Below are positions 19,387 to 29,238 of a stretch of DNA of 64,000 nucleotides, piece by piece (positions within the stretch are counted from its first letter, which is position 1; each line of letters starts with the position of its first letter). The DNA lies in contig CM019823.1 of the NCBI GenBank assembly GCA_009763385.1, positions 95,615,104 through 95,679,103 on the forward strand, given 5' to 3'. A model generated the notes under the pieces. The model did no database searches, was not told the DNA's origin, and was given only the letters and a program-made list of their open reading frames with translations. Source of the DNA: Coix lacryma-jobi var. lacryma-jobi. Lineage: Eukaryota > Streptophyta > Magnoliopsida > Poales > Poaceae. The position numbers and the translations under genes were made by a program.

Positions 19387-20531
19387 TGAACCAACCAAAG
19401 AGATCAAGCAACGGGAAGAACGTGAAGAAAAAGGATTCCGCGAAGAACACCAATGAAACGCGAATCACAAACACGATCTTGCAGCCAAAGCGCAAACACA
19501 CGCTACGACAAGGAGGTTACGGCCTCCTTTCCTCAAAATCACCAGTACACAGAGTCAAGTCTCTCTGCGGATCTCAGCAGGCTACAGCAGGGGATGGGAG
19601 AGCAAGAAACCCTAAGTGTGAAAGAGCAAATGACTGAGATACGGGAGGAGGGTGTCTCCCCTGACTACTTATCCTATTCTAGACTAAGTCTATTTCCTAC
19701 TCTACCCCTCTCTATTCTAATTACAGAGCGAACCAGCTAAACCCTAAGGTTATTCTGGACCAACTCAAGTGGTAGGTAGATCCGACGGCCACGCCCGCAC
19801 AAGTCATCCGCGTTGCCTCCACGCAACCTTCCGATTGCCGCCACGTGCCGCCCTCGCTCTGCACCCCCGGTTTTGTGGCCCAAACCGGGAAACCAGCCTT
19901 TTCCAGCTATCCCCCGGTTTTGAGGCCCAAACCGGGAAACCAGCCCACCAGCGTCTGAGTTTTGAGGCCAAACTCAGCAAACCATCCGCGCCCAGGTTTT
20001 GAGGCCCAAACCTGGAAACCGTCCTTAGCCCGAGTTTTGTGGCCAAACTCGGAAACCCTCAGCACCCAGGTTTTGAGGCCCAAACCTGGAAACCGTCCAC
20101 CGGTGGTTTTTCACTGGCTCAGCCACCAAACCGACGCTAAAGAGGGGATGCACCGCCCGTGCACCCCGTCCACCGACACGTGTCCCTAGGTCCTCAACCC
20201 GAGCAACACCGTGACCCGCAAGTCTCCGCTCGTCGCTGTCCCAAGCAGCCAACCACCACAGCCGATCCTCAGGCACTCCGATCCCTCAGTCCAAGCCTCA
20301 CGTCCGCCCTTTACTGCTCGATCCATCGGCATGGCACGTCCGCCGCACGGCACGCCCATCCTTCATCGCACCCAGTCCATCGGCACGGCACGTCTCAGCT
20401 TGACCTACACCTTGCCCTCGATCACTGTCTCCGTGCTCGACACCTGCACAACACAAGCCAAAGAACATGCGATCAAACCCGTTGACAATCACTCATCACT
20501 CAGAGACTCGGCATACACCCATGTATCCGCA
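19387..20531 (-). repeat. A 5' LTR, truncated
   Basis: It corresponds to about 2446-3590 of the other A LTR and ends at CCGCA before the TSD. The R/U5 half with the CpG motif array and the PBS are deleted. Confidence 0.92.
19866..20127. repeat. Covarying inverted-repeat array (A 5' LTR)
   Basis: The array has the same six units as 2925-3148 and the same terminal GGTGG/CCACC hairpin. The roughly 14 substitutions I counted between the two A LTRs avoid the 8 bp arms. Confidence 0.88.
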
Positions 20532-20536
20532 CGATG
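20532..20536. repeat. TSD CGATG, right copy, flanks A
   Basis: It matches 1582-1586 and is followed at once by the continuing X integrase codons. Confidence 0.95.
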
Positions 20537-22843
20537 CGAGCTATTTGAAGTGATAATGGTTCCGAATTCAAGAATTCAGATTTTGAGAAGTTTTGTAACT
20601 CTTTGGGTTTGGAGCATCAGTTTTCTTCCCCCTACACACCACCCCAAAATGGTGTTGTAGAGAGAAAGAATCGGACCCTTGTAGAGATGGCCAGGACGAT
20701 GCTCGATGAGCATAGGACTCTTAGGCGATATTGGGCCGAAGCTATGAACACTGCATGCTATATTTCCAATCGCATTTTTCTCCGAGCTTTCTTGAAAAAG
20801 ACTTCTTATGGGTTGCGATTTGGGAGACAGCCCAAGGTGAGTTATTTTAGAGTCTTCGGTTGCCACTGTTTTATATTGAAGAAAGGCAACCTGGACAAAT
20901 TTGAGTCTCGTTCTTCTGACGGTGTATTTTTGGGTTACGGCACTCACACTAGAGCTTATCGTGTACTTAACCTTGATACTAACCGAGTCATGGAGACATT
21001 CGTTGTCACCTTTGACGAGACCATGGTTTGTCCTTCTTCTCGTTTTGAGCGTGCAGGTGATCAAGAGGTTGGTGAGCCTCTTTTTGATGACGAGGATGAG
21101 GGTGCTAAAGGTATGGATGATCCAGCACCCCCTCCACCTGCTTTGCCGCAAGGAGCGGCTTCTATGACGACTCACGGCCCCGACACATCTTCTTCCTAGG
21201 GGCCGGGGGATCCACCACCCTGAGCGGTACCTTTTGTACCCGGGGAGGCACCAGCTGCTGTTGAGGGGGAGGTCACTTCTGCTCGGGAAGCGCCACGACA
21301 CATTCAGCGCCAACACCCACCTCAACAGATGATTGGTAGCATCGACAAACGTGTCACTCGGTCCAGGTCACAAATCTCTCACTTTGCTCATTCTGCTTTT
21401 GTTGCTGATTTTGAGCCCCGAGATGTTGGACACGCTTTGACGGATCCGGATTGGGTCAATGCCATGCATGAGGAGTTAGAGAACTTTGAGCGAAATCGGG
21501 TTTGGGTTTTAGTTCCACCTCCTCCAGACTGTAAGCCTATTGGGACAAAATGGGTTTTCAAAAACAAGCAAGGAGAACGTTTGGAGGCTATTAGGATACT
21601 CTTGGCTTTTGCAGCATCCAAAGGTTTCAAACTTTTTCAAATGGATGTCAAGAGTGCCTTCTTAAACGGCTACATAGAAGAAAAGGTTTATGTTGAACAA
21701 CCCCCCGGTTTTGAAAATCCCAAGTTTCCAAACCATGTTTTCAAACTCCACAAAGCTTTATATGGTTTGAAACAAGCCCCTAGAGCCTGGTACGATAGGT
21801 TGAAAACCTTTTTGCTTGCTCAGGGTTTTAAAATGGGATGTGTGGAGAAAATGCTCTTTCTCCTCAAGCAAGGAAAAGACACTCTCTTGGTCCAGATTTA
21901 CGTGGATGATATCATTTTCGGTGGTTCTTCTCATGCTTTGGTTGCCAAGTTTGCAGATACTATGAGCAGGGAGTTCGAGATGAGTATGATGGGCGAGCTG
22001 ACTTTCTTTCTCGGATTGCAAATTAAGCAATCCCGAGAAGGGACGTTTGTGCACCAGGGCAAGTATACCAAGGACTTGCTGAAGAGGTTCGATATGGGTG
22101 AGGCCAAGCCTCTTCCAACACCCATGTCGACCACGACGGCCCTGGATGCGGACAAGGATGGAGAACCTGTGGACCAGAAGGAGTACCGAAGCATGATCGG
22201 GTCACTGCTCTACCTGACGGCGACACGCCCGGACATCCAGTTCGCAGTGTGTCTGTGCGCGCGCTTTCAGGCGTCGCCGCGCACTTCTCACCGTCAGGCG
22301 GTCAAGCGCATTTTCAGGTACCTTTGTTTCACACCTGAGTTTAGGATTTGGTATTCAGCTTCCTCCACTCTCTCCCTTTGCGGTTATTCCGATGCCGATT
22401 TTGCTGGTTGTCGCACGGAGCGCAAGTCCACTTCTGGGACTTGCCAGTTTATTGGTTCTTCTCTTGTATCGTGGTCTTCTCGCAAGCAGTCTAGTGTCGC
22501 CCAGTCTACCACAGAGGCTGAGTATGTTGCTGTGGCTAGCTGCTGTTCCCAGTTGCTTTGGATGATGACCACTTTGCGTGATTTTGGTCTGAGCTTTTCT
22601 CGTGTTCCTTTGCTTTGTGACAGCATGAGTGCAATTAGCATTGCTAAGAACCCCGTGCTTCACTCGAAGACCAAACACATTGATGTGCGCTTTCACTTTT
22701 TGCGAGACCACTATGAGGAGGGTGATATCGACCTTGGCCATGTCGATACTCATCATCAGTTGGCTGATATTTTCACCAAGCCTTTGGACGAATCAACCTT
22801 TAATCGGTTGAGGGGTGAGCTTGGTGTGTGTTTCCCCTTTTAG
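20532..22843 (+). pseudogene. pol: X pol: rest of integrase, RT, RNase H
   Basis: This continues X integrase after the A insertion. One frame (ATG of the TSD at 20534 onward) runs to TAG 22841-22843. In it are SDNGSEF, PQNGVVERKNRT, the linker, an RT core with QMDVKSAFLNG and YVDD (about 21898-21909), and RNase H (GYSDADFAGC, STTEAEY), ending GVCFPF. In-frame stops lie at 20546 (TGA), 21197 (TAG) and 21221 (TGA). About 96 bp are missing near 21576 relative to B and A, an in-frame loss of 32 residues between NKQGE and RLEAIRIL. It removes the conserved KARLVAKGYSQ stretch of RT. From 21329 to the end the frame is open. Confidence 0.9.
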
Positions 22844-24534
22844 ATGGGGGAAACATTTTGGATCTTGTATCATAGACTGACTATTTTCTCGTTTGCTTTG
22901 TTTTTCTTTTGCATTTCAGCATACGCTTTTACATTCTGAGCTTCATGTATATACTCTCTAAAATGTAATTATGCTCTGTTTAGTATGCTCTGATGCTATA
23001 TGTTGATGCTAGTAGCTTATGCTCTTTCTGATCACTAATACATGTTGTGAGCTGAGCTATTTTTGAATGGTGAATTTGCTTAATGAACATAAAACTTGAA
23101 AAAGTTCACCATTGAGATATGCAACTAGCATGTGTAGGATGTGTTGAAATCATTCGTGCTTTTCATATATGCTAGGTTGCTATGTCTCTAGTTCTGAGTC
23201 TGTCACTTGCTTGGTCTGTTCATACTCTGTCAATAAAATCTGAACCAAGTTTTAAGTGAATTGAAAAGATCGAGATGGGATTGCTTGTCAACACATCACA
23301 GTTTCGAGACTATTTCTCATTGCACTTTGACTTAAACTTGAGTTGTGTAGTGTATGACCAAAACTGTTGCTTTAAGCTTCTGATTGCTTCTGCATAGGCT
23401 TCGCACAGTTGAAAAGTTAGGCAATGACAAGCTTTCAACCTCTTGCAATCACATGCTGAAATTTAAACTTGTGTAACCTAAACCGCTGCAACTCCGATAA
23501 AATTTGGATACACAAGTCTATGTTTCATTCTATAGCATGATGATTGAACTTTGCTAGGGGTAGTTCACCTTGCATACATGTTTAGCACTTGTCTGATTTC
23601 CTGTCTATACATGTCTTGTGCTATTTTGATGGTGAATACCTTTTTTGGCTAAAAACTGCTCATTTTGCTCATATGTTCATATTTCATATTTGGTGATCAG
23701 TTTGAGCCTTCGCTAGCTTGTATGCTTTCCAGTGACTCGTTGGAGCTACACTGTTTAGAGCATCTTTGCATTTTCTTGACTATATTCCTGAAGCTGCTAA
23801 CTTGCATTGTGACTCATATGCATTTTGGAAGGGGGCGAACTTCTCTTGTTGGCACTTTTGATGATGCATTTTCTAAGGGTGAGAAAATTGCTTTCGGTTC
23901 CTTTTGCTTGATGGTGCATTTTCAACTAAGGGGGAGAATTTGGACAAATCATGCCTCCCATGTTCAACTAAGGGGAGAGGAAACGGTTGTGTGCACCCTG
24001 CAAGGGGGAGTACCAATCATGCCTCCCATGTTCAACTAAGGGGAGAGGAATCGGTTGTGTGCACCATGCAAGGGGGAGTTTTGCTCGTGATAAATTTTTG
24101 AAATTTCCAATTGGTTCAGAGCGCTTTGCTAGTTGTGTTGAGCCCTTGCATCTATCTTGAGGGACTAGCAGTCGCATCTTTGCTTCAGTTGGCTTCAGTT
24201 GGTATCGAGCTTTTTAGTTGATGTCGAGCTTTCTGCTAGTTGTGTTGAGCCTCTGTGCCTCTGTCTTGAGGGACTAGCATTTTGCTTTGATTTTTCAATT
24301 GGTATCTGCTAGCGGTGTTGAGCCTATTCTACCTCTTCTTGAGGGCTAGCTTTGCTTTGCTTGGTTGCGTCGAGCCGTTGCCCATGTCTTTGGGAACCAA
24401 GTTGTCTTGCACTTTCCACTTGACCTTCTTCGGCTTTGCTATGCTTTTGGGTCATTTGGTTGAGTTCTCTCTTCTCCTTCTTCCGCCTTCTATTTCCATT
24501 ATGATTTGTGTGTGTAGTTGACAATGCACTCATC
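22844..24534 (+). other. X 3' UTR
   Basis: The sequence is non-coding. The first kilobase is AT-rich and matches A and B. From about 23930 several AAGGGGGAG-type purine tracts occur (for example near 23931, 24002 and 24069), the multiple-PPT pattern known from Sireviruses. A hairpin array fills 24127-24401. No env-like frame is visible. Confidence 0.8.
24127..24401 (+). repeat. 3' UTR covarying hairpin array (X)
   Basis: There are four inverted repeats: TGCTAGT/ACTAGCA (24127-24170), TGCTAGT/ACTAGCA (24234-24279), GCTAGC/GCTAGC (24308-24350) and CTTGGTT/AACCAAG (24360-24401). Loops of 26-32 nt share GAGCC and, in the first three, CTTGAGGG. The last stem is CTTGGTC/GACCAAG in B, a paired change. 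Confidence 0.82.
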
Positions 24535-24545
24535 AAGGGGGAGAT
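24535..24545 (+). other. X polypurine tract
   Basis: AAGGGGGAGAT lies immediately before the LTR start TGCGGATAC. Confidence 0.88.
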
Positions 24546-24895
24546 TGCGGATACATGGGTGTATGCCGAGTCTCGAGTGATGAGTGATTGTCCGCGGGTT
24601 TGATCGCAGGTTCTTTGGCTTGCGTTGTGCAGGTGTCGAGCACGGAGACAGTGATCGAGGGCAAGGTGAAGGTCAAGTAGAGACGTGTCGTGCCGACGGA
24701 CTAGGAGCGGTGAAGGGCGGACGTGAGGCTTGGACTGAGGGACCGGTGGCCTGAGGATCAGCTGTGGTGGCTGGCAGCCTGGGAGAGCGATGAGCGAAGA
24801 CTTGCGGGACATGGTGTTGCTCGGGTCGAGGACCTAGGGACACGTGTCGGTGGACGGGGTGCACGGGCGGTGCATCCCTTCTACAGCTTCGGTTT

Positions 24896-25164
24896 GGTGG
24901 TAGAGCCAGAGAAAAACCATCGGGTGGATGGTTTCCAGGTTTGGGCCTCAAAACCTGGGTGCTGCGGGTTTGCCGAGTTTGGGCCACAAAACTCGGGCTG
25001 TGGACGGTTTCTAGGTTTGGGCCTCAAAACCTGGGCGCTGGCGGGTTTCCTGGTTTCGTCCTCAAAACCAGGGGATGGACTTGGAGGCTGGTTTCCGGGT
25101 TTGGACCTCAAAACCAGGGGTGGACGTGAAGGCCTGGTTTCCCGGTTTCGGCCACAAAACCGGG
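24896..25164. repeat. Covarying inverted-repeat array (X 3' LTR)
   Basis: In sense the units are CCAGGTTT/AAACCTGG, CCGAGTTT/AAACTCGG, CTAGGTTT/AAACCTGG (one T-G wobble), CCTGGTTT/AAACCAGG (a stem not seen in A or B), CCGGGTTT/AAACCAGG (one mismatch) and CCCGGTTT/AAACCGGG (25141-25164). The leading hairpin pairs GGTGG with CCATC through one wobble. Confidence 0.87.
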
Positions 25165-25369
25165 GGCGGAGTCCGTGAAGAGGACGCAGAGCGGTGGCGG
25201 CACGTGGCGGCAATCGGTGAGGTTGCGTTGAGGCAACGCTACCTACTGTGCGGGCGTGGCCGTCGGATCACCACCTACCACGAGTTGGTCCAGAATAACC
25301 TTAGGGTTTAGCTGGTTCGCTCTGTAAGTAGTTAGGGGTAGAGTGGGAATTAGGAATAGTTAGAATTAG

Positions 25370-25374
25370 GATAA
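25370..25374. repeat. TSD GATAA, left copy, flanks solo LTR
   Basis: It is identical to 27843-27847. Joining both sides restores GGATAAGTAG as in the T LTR at 53654-53663. Confidence 0.94.
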
Positions 25375-25790
25375 TGAAGGACCGAAAATGCTATAGCAAG
25401 GCGACCAGAGGGGGGTGAATGGGAGCCTAAAATTTCTTCTCGAAATTATGGCCTCTGTCCCAATAAAATCAACCCCAAAAGCTTCGGACTCAAACGTGAT
25501 GCCCACGACCCTCGGAAAGAAGGTGGATGATCCCTAGGATCACAGCGAGGCACCACACAAGAGAGCAAACCAAAACTCTCAAAACCCCGAGTTAAGTTCG
25601 TGCCTAAAAGACCCACTCCGAAACGTAGATAGAGGGCTACGTCGGGATTCCTCCAAATACTGATGCTAACCAGTAGCAAAGATACCTAGAGAGGTTCCTA
25701 GGTGAACTCTAGGAGTAAACGAGAAGTCCGGAAACGAAACGGAAAAGCCAGGAGAGCAAACGCACTCAACTGCAACCTACAGGTAGTTCC

Positions 25791-26117
25791 CGGACTGTCC
25801 GGTGTGAGCCGGACTGTCCGCCGCTAGGGGGCCGGACTGTCCGCCGGCCAAAGAACAAAAGCAGCACCGCTGCTGGACTCCCCTGCGCGACTCGCGGACT
25901 GTCCGCTATTAACACTGCGGACTGTCCGCCGGCCAAGTTGCTGAGACAGCAACGCTGCTGGCCTCACACTGCTCGACTCGCGGACTGTCCGCTCCTACTG
26001 ACGGTGGATTGTCCGCCGGTCAAAGTGACCGTGAGCAGTGCGCGCTGCGCTGTTCTGGTCTGGCCGAACCCGATGGCCGGACAGTCCGCCACTGGGGGGC
26101 CGGACAGTCCGCCACTG
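25791..26117. repeat. CpG motif array, CGGACTGTCCGC type (solo LTR)
   Basis: Near-palindromic CGGACTGTCCG units occur in both orientations, nine or more copies. They resemble the CpG palindromes reported for Sirevirus LTRs. Confidence 0.85.
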
Positions 26118-26719
26118 ACCAGAGACTTCAAAATCCTCACGGGACAAAACCAAAATCGATTCGTTCTTCACCAAATCGAATGGGGCTGCAACCAAACTTC
26201 TCCCAAGTGTTCTTCTACGTGTTGGGAAGCTAATCCTTGGATATCATCGCTTCAACCCAACTAATCCATGAGAAATCCGAAGAACACTAGAAAAGGGGAA
26301 GAACGAAGAACGAAAATGATTTCGGCCCGATCTACTTGTTCGTGAGGGTAGGGATGAATTCCTTCGGTGGAAATGTTCTCCTCACTTCAAAGAACAAGTT
26401 GATTCAAACGGAATCGCAAAAGACACAGCGTAGAGGGAGATCGGGAGAGGGGAAAATCGTGGAGAAAAGAAGAACGCGAAGAACAAATTCAAAATGCGAA
26501 TTCAACCACGAATTTGATCCTTGGATTCAGATGAATGGAAGATTGATTAATCACTTGGTGTTGGGCTACAAGCCAATCCTAGCAACACAAAACTTGGATG
26601 GCAAAAAGCTCAAGAACAAGAGCCAACTCTGCCTAACCCTAGCCTTCTCTCACAGGAACAAAATGAGAGAGACATCACCAAGAACTCCCAAGGATGCGGC
26701 TGCCCTAGCAGCCCCCCTC

Positions 26720-26728
26720 ATATATATA
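26720..26728 (-). promoter_or_regulatory. TATA box of the solo LTR
   Basis: The reverse strand reads CCTATATATATGAGG, a strong TATA consensus between the hairpin array (upstream in sense) and the CpG motif array (downstream). Confidence 0.65.
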
Positions 26729-26981
26729 GGCGCACGTCTGAAGACCAAAACGCCCTTACATTAAGCACTCAACCCAAATACCCCCCAGGGGTAAAACCGT
26801 CCAGACTTGATAGTTTCGATCCGACGGCCACGCCCGCACATCCGGTAGCTTTGCATCGACGCGACCTCCCTGATGCCAGCACGTGCCGTCACCGTCGACC
26901 GCCGCGCCTTCTCACCGATAGCTTCGCCGCAACGCAAGCCTCTCGGTGCCGCCACGCGTCGACCGTCCTTTCGGACCAACC

Positions 26982-27221
26982 CCCGGTTTTGAGGCCCAAA
27001 CCGGTAAACCTGCCAGCCCAGGTTTTGAGGACCAAACCTGGCAAACCGTCCACCCCGAGTTTTGAGGCCCAAACTCGGAAACCCGCGAGCCCAGGTTTTG
27101 AGGCCCAAACCTGGAAACCATCCTCGCCGAGTTTTGAGGCCCAAACTCGGAAACCGGCCACCCCAGGTTTTGAGGCCCAAACCTGGAAACCGTCGATGGT
27201 AGCTTTTTGAGGCTCAGCTAC
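26982..27221. repeat. Covarying inverted-repeat array (solo LTR)
   Basis: Arms in order are CCGGTTT/AAACCGG, CCAGGTTT/AAACCTGG, CCGAGTTT/AAACTCGG, CCAGGTTT/AAACCTGG, CCGAGTTT/AAACTCGG and CCAGGTTT/AAACCTGG. The final hairpin is GTAGCT/AGCTAC (27199-27221), a fourth version of the terminal stem that is again self-complementary. Confidence 0.88.
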
Positions 27222-27842
27222 TGAACCCGCACAGTAGACGAGATGTGGTTCGCACACCCCGACCACCGGCACCGATGCCGATGCATGTCCAGCCTCCACG
27301 CCGGGCACAACGCCTTCGCCTTCCTTCTTGACTTGGCCGACGGCACTTGCGCCGCACGCAAGCCCGTGTCCGACCTCCCGCCAAGTGACACGACTCCAGC
27401 GCCTTCCTCCCGACTCAACCGATGCACCGCACATCCCCATGTGCTCTTGCTCGCCGATGCCACGTGCCAGCAACCACAGCTGGTCCTCTGGCCCTCTGGT
27501 TCGTCAGTCCAAGCCTCACGTCCGCCCTTCACCGCTCTAGGTACATCGGCATGGCACGTCCGCCGCACGGCACACCCATCCTTCACCGCCCCCGGTCCAT
27601 CGGCACGACACGTCTCTACTTGACCTTCACCTCGCCATTGACCACTGTATCCGAGCTCCACACCTGCACATCAACACAGCCAAGAGACACATGTCGCACA
27701 CGCACACCAACACAGAAACACCACACAACTCAACGCCACCGGTTAGTCATAAGCATTAAGCGCATAGCGAGATATAGACTCCACCGGGTAAAAGCCTCAA
27801 ACCTTACTCATCAAAGTCAATCATTCATCATATGTGTTCTCA

Positions 27843-27847
27843 GATAA
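27843..27847. repeat. TSD GATAA, right copy, flanks solo LTR
   Basis: It matches 25370-25374 and is followed by GTAGGGGGAGACACCC, the continuation of the X LTR. Confidence 0.94.
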
Positions 27848-28438
27848 GTAGGGGGAGACACCCACCTCCCCATCTATCTCAGGCATTTGCTCTTTGCTTC
27901 TAGGGTTTCCTGCTCTCCCAATCCCCTGTTGTAGCTAGCTGAGATCCGCAGAGAACCATACCTCTGTGTACTAGAGATTTTGAGGAAGTGAGGCCGTAAC
28001 CTCACTGTTGTAGCGTGTGGTAGCCACATGGTTGCAGATCGATGTGTTGATTCGTGTTTTGGTTCGTGTTCTTCGCGTTCTTCGTTTCCTCGCGTTTTTC
28101 CCGTCACTCGATCTCCCTCTCTAGTGCGTCTTTGCGAAATCCGTTTGAATCAACTTGATCTTTATAGTGAGGAGATCATTTCCACCGAAGGAATTCATCT
28201 AGCTCCTCACGAACAAGTAGATCGGGTTGATTTCGTTTTCGTGGCGCTTTTTCATTCTTGATCTTCCCCTTTCGATTTCCCGGTGATTGAATCGATTTGA
28301 GCGGATGATTTCTTGGGGATAGTCTCCTAACTACCCCGTGACCATCTTCTCCAAGTTTGGGAATGTGGGATTTTGATTTGGATCGAATTTGGAGAGATTT
28401 GGGGAGAAGGCGACTGAAATCGCCCTCTCTGTGCGTTC

Positions 28439-28700
28439 GTGGACAGTCCGCGGTTTGACCGGCGGATAGTCCGCGCGTCGGGGGCAGGCTAGATCAGTGG
28501 TTGTGTTCTTCGGCTGTTTTACTGTTCCTTGACCGGCGGACAGTCCGCCGTTGGTTTTCGCGGACAGTCCGGGTACTGTCCAGGGGACTTCAGCAGCATT
28601 GCGGTTTTGCTCTTTTGGCCGGCGGACAGTCCGCGACCTGAGCCCGGACAGTCCGCCACTGCGCAGACAGTCCGTGACCGTACTGCCGTACAGTCCGGGA
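28439..28700. repeat. CpG motif array, CGGACAGTCCGC type (X 3' LTR)
   Basis: About nine copies of CGGACAGTCC or CGGACAGTCCGC lie downstream of the TATA-like site, in the R/U5 part of the LTR. Confidence 0.85.
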
Positions 28701-29118
28701 TTTGGCTGAAGCCTCCGGTTTAGTGCGTTTGCTCTCCCGGCTTTTCCATTTGGTTTTCGGACTTCTCGTTTGGCCCTGTAGTTAACCTAGGAACCTCTCT
28801 AGGTATCTTTGCTACTCGTTAGCATCGGTATTTGGGGATTTCTCGACGTAGCCTTCAATCTACGTTCGGGACTTGGTTTTCAAGGGACAAACTTGTGCCG
28901 GTGCTTTTGGTGTTTGGTTTGCTATCGCTTTGTGGTGCCTCGCTGTGATCCTAGGGATCATCCACCCTCTTCCAAGGGTCGTGGGCATCACGGTTTCGGT
29001 CGTAGCTTTCGGGAGTTGATTTTGGGACATTTGGCCAAAGTTTCGACAGAAATTTTGTTGGCTCCCATTCACCCCCCCTCTGGTCGCCTTGCTAGTGCTT
29101 TCTCGGTCCTTCAGCCGA

Positions 29119-29222
29119 AGGTGATAAACTCCTTTCCGGCGACTGGACTTAGACTGGAGAACCACTTGGCGTTTCCAGTCATATGCCTCGAGCACCCGAA
29201 ATCCACCAACCAAACGTTCTCC
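29119..29222 (-). pseudogene. pol: Y pol N-terminus: protease start, active-site Ser changed
   Basis: The - strand encodes WLVDFGCSRHMTGNAKW, where B, X and T have VDSGC. The protease active-site triad DSG is therefore DFG here, likely inactivating. X insertion cuts the frame after the FITFG codons. Confidence 0.75.
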
Positions 29223-29238
29223 AATCGCTTTACCTACA

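Larger units (their letters stand above)
1587..20531 (-). mobile_element. Element A: Sirevirus-type copia, internally deleted, hosts B
   Basis: A lies on the - strand inside X and is flanked by the 5 bp TSD CGATG. Left to right it has a full 3' LTR (1587-3590), PPT and 3' UTR (split by B), RNase H-RT-integrase (16809-19386), then a direct jump at 19386/19387 into the middle of its 5' LTR. Half of the 5' LTR, the PBS, gag and protease are gone. The junction shares AAG between the two sources, which fits illegitimate recombination. Over the shared 1.1 kb I counted about 14 differences between its two LTRs (about 1.2%), so A is older than B, as the nesting requires. Confidence 0.93.
25375..27842 (-). 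mobile_element. Solo LTR of a related Sirevirus family, inserted in X LTR
   Basis: This 2468 bp sequence reads TGAGAACACATATG…TCCTTCA on the - strand and is bounded by the perfect TSD GATAA (25370-25374 and 27843-27847). There is no internal region, so it is a solo LTR left by recombination between two LTRs. Its 3' part resembles the X family, but its 5' end differs. It has a hairpin array (26982-27221), a TATATATA box (about 26720-26728, reverse strand) and a CGGACTGTCCGC motif array (25791-26117). Confidence 0.93.
1..29113 (+). mobile_element. Element X: Sirevirus-type Ty1/copia retrotransposon, left end outside window
   Basis: X is read on the + strand as the end of gag, then protease and the start of integrase (1-1586), the rest of pol (20532-22843), a 3' UTR, a PPT and a 3' LTR (24546-29113). 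Elements A and B lie between the two pol halves, and a solo LTR splits its 3' LTR. The order protease-integrase-RT-RNase H defines Ty1/copia. The large gag, repeated PPT-like tracts and CpG motif arrays in the LTR point to the SIRE/Sirevirus lineage. X ends in the protease region of Y, where GCCGA (29114-29118) is the expected TSD; the matching left copy lies outside the window. Many stop codons make X non-autonomous. Confidence 0.88.
24546..29113 (+). repeat. X 3' LTR, split by a solo LTR
   Basis: The two parts, 24546-25374 and 27848-29113, make an LTR of about 2.1 kb, TGCGGATAC…TCCTTCA. The break falls inside the TATA-like GGATAAGTAG. The hairpin array is in the left part and the CGGACAGTCCGC motif array in the right. 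The sequence after 29113 is Y protease on the other strand. Confidence 0.92.

Noticed and set aside
20576..21325. 249-codon - strand frame opposite X pol
   Set aside because: Antisense shadow of integrase and linker; the + strand frame has the catalytic motifs.
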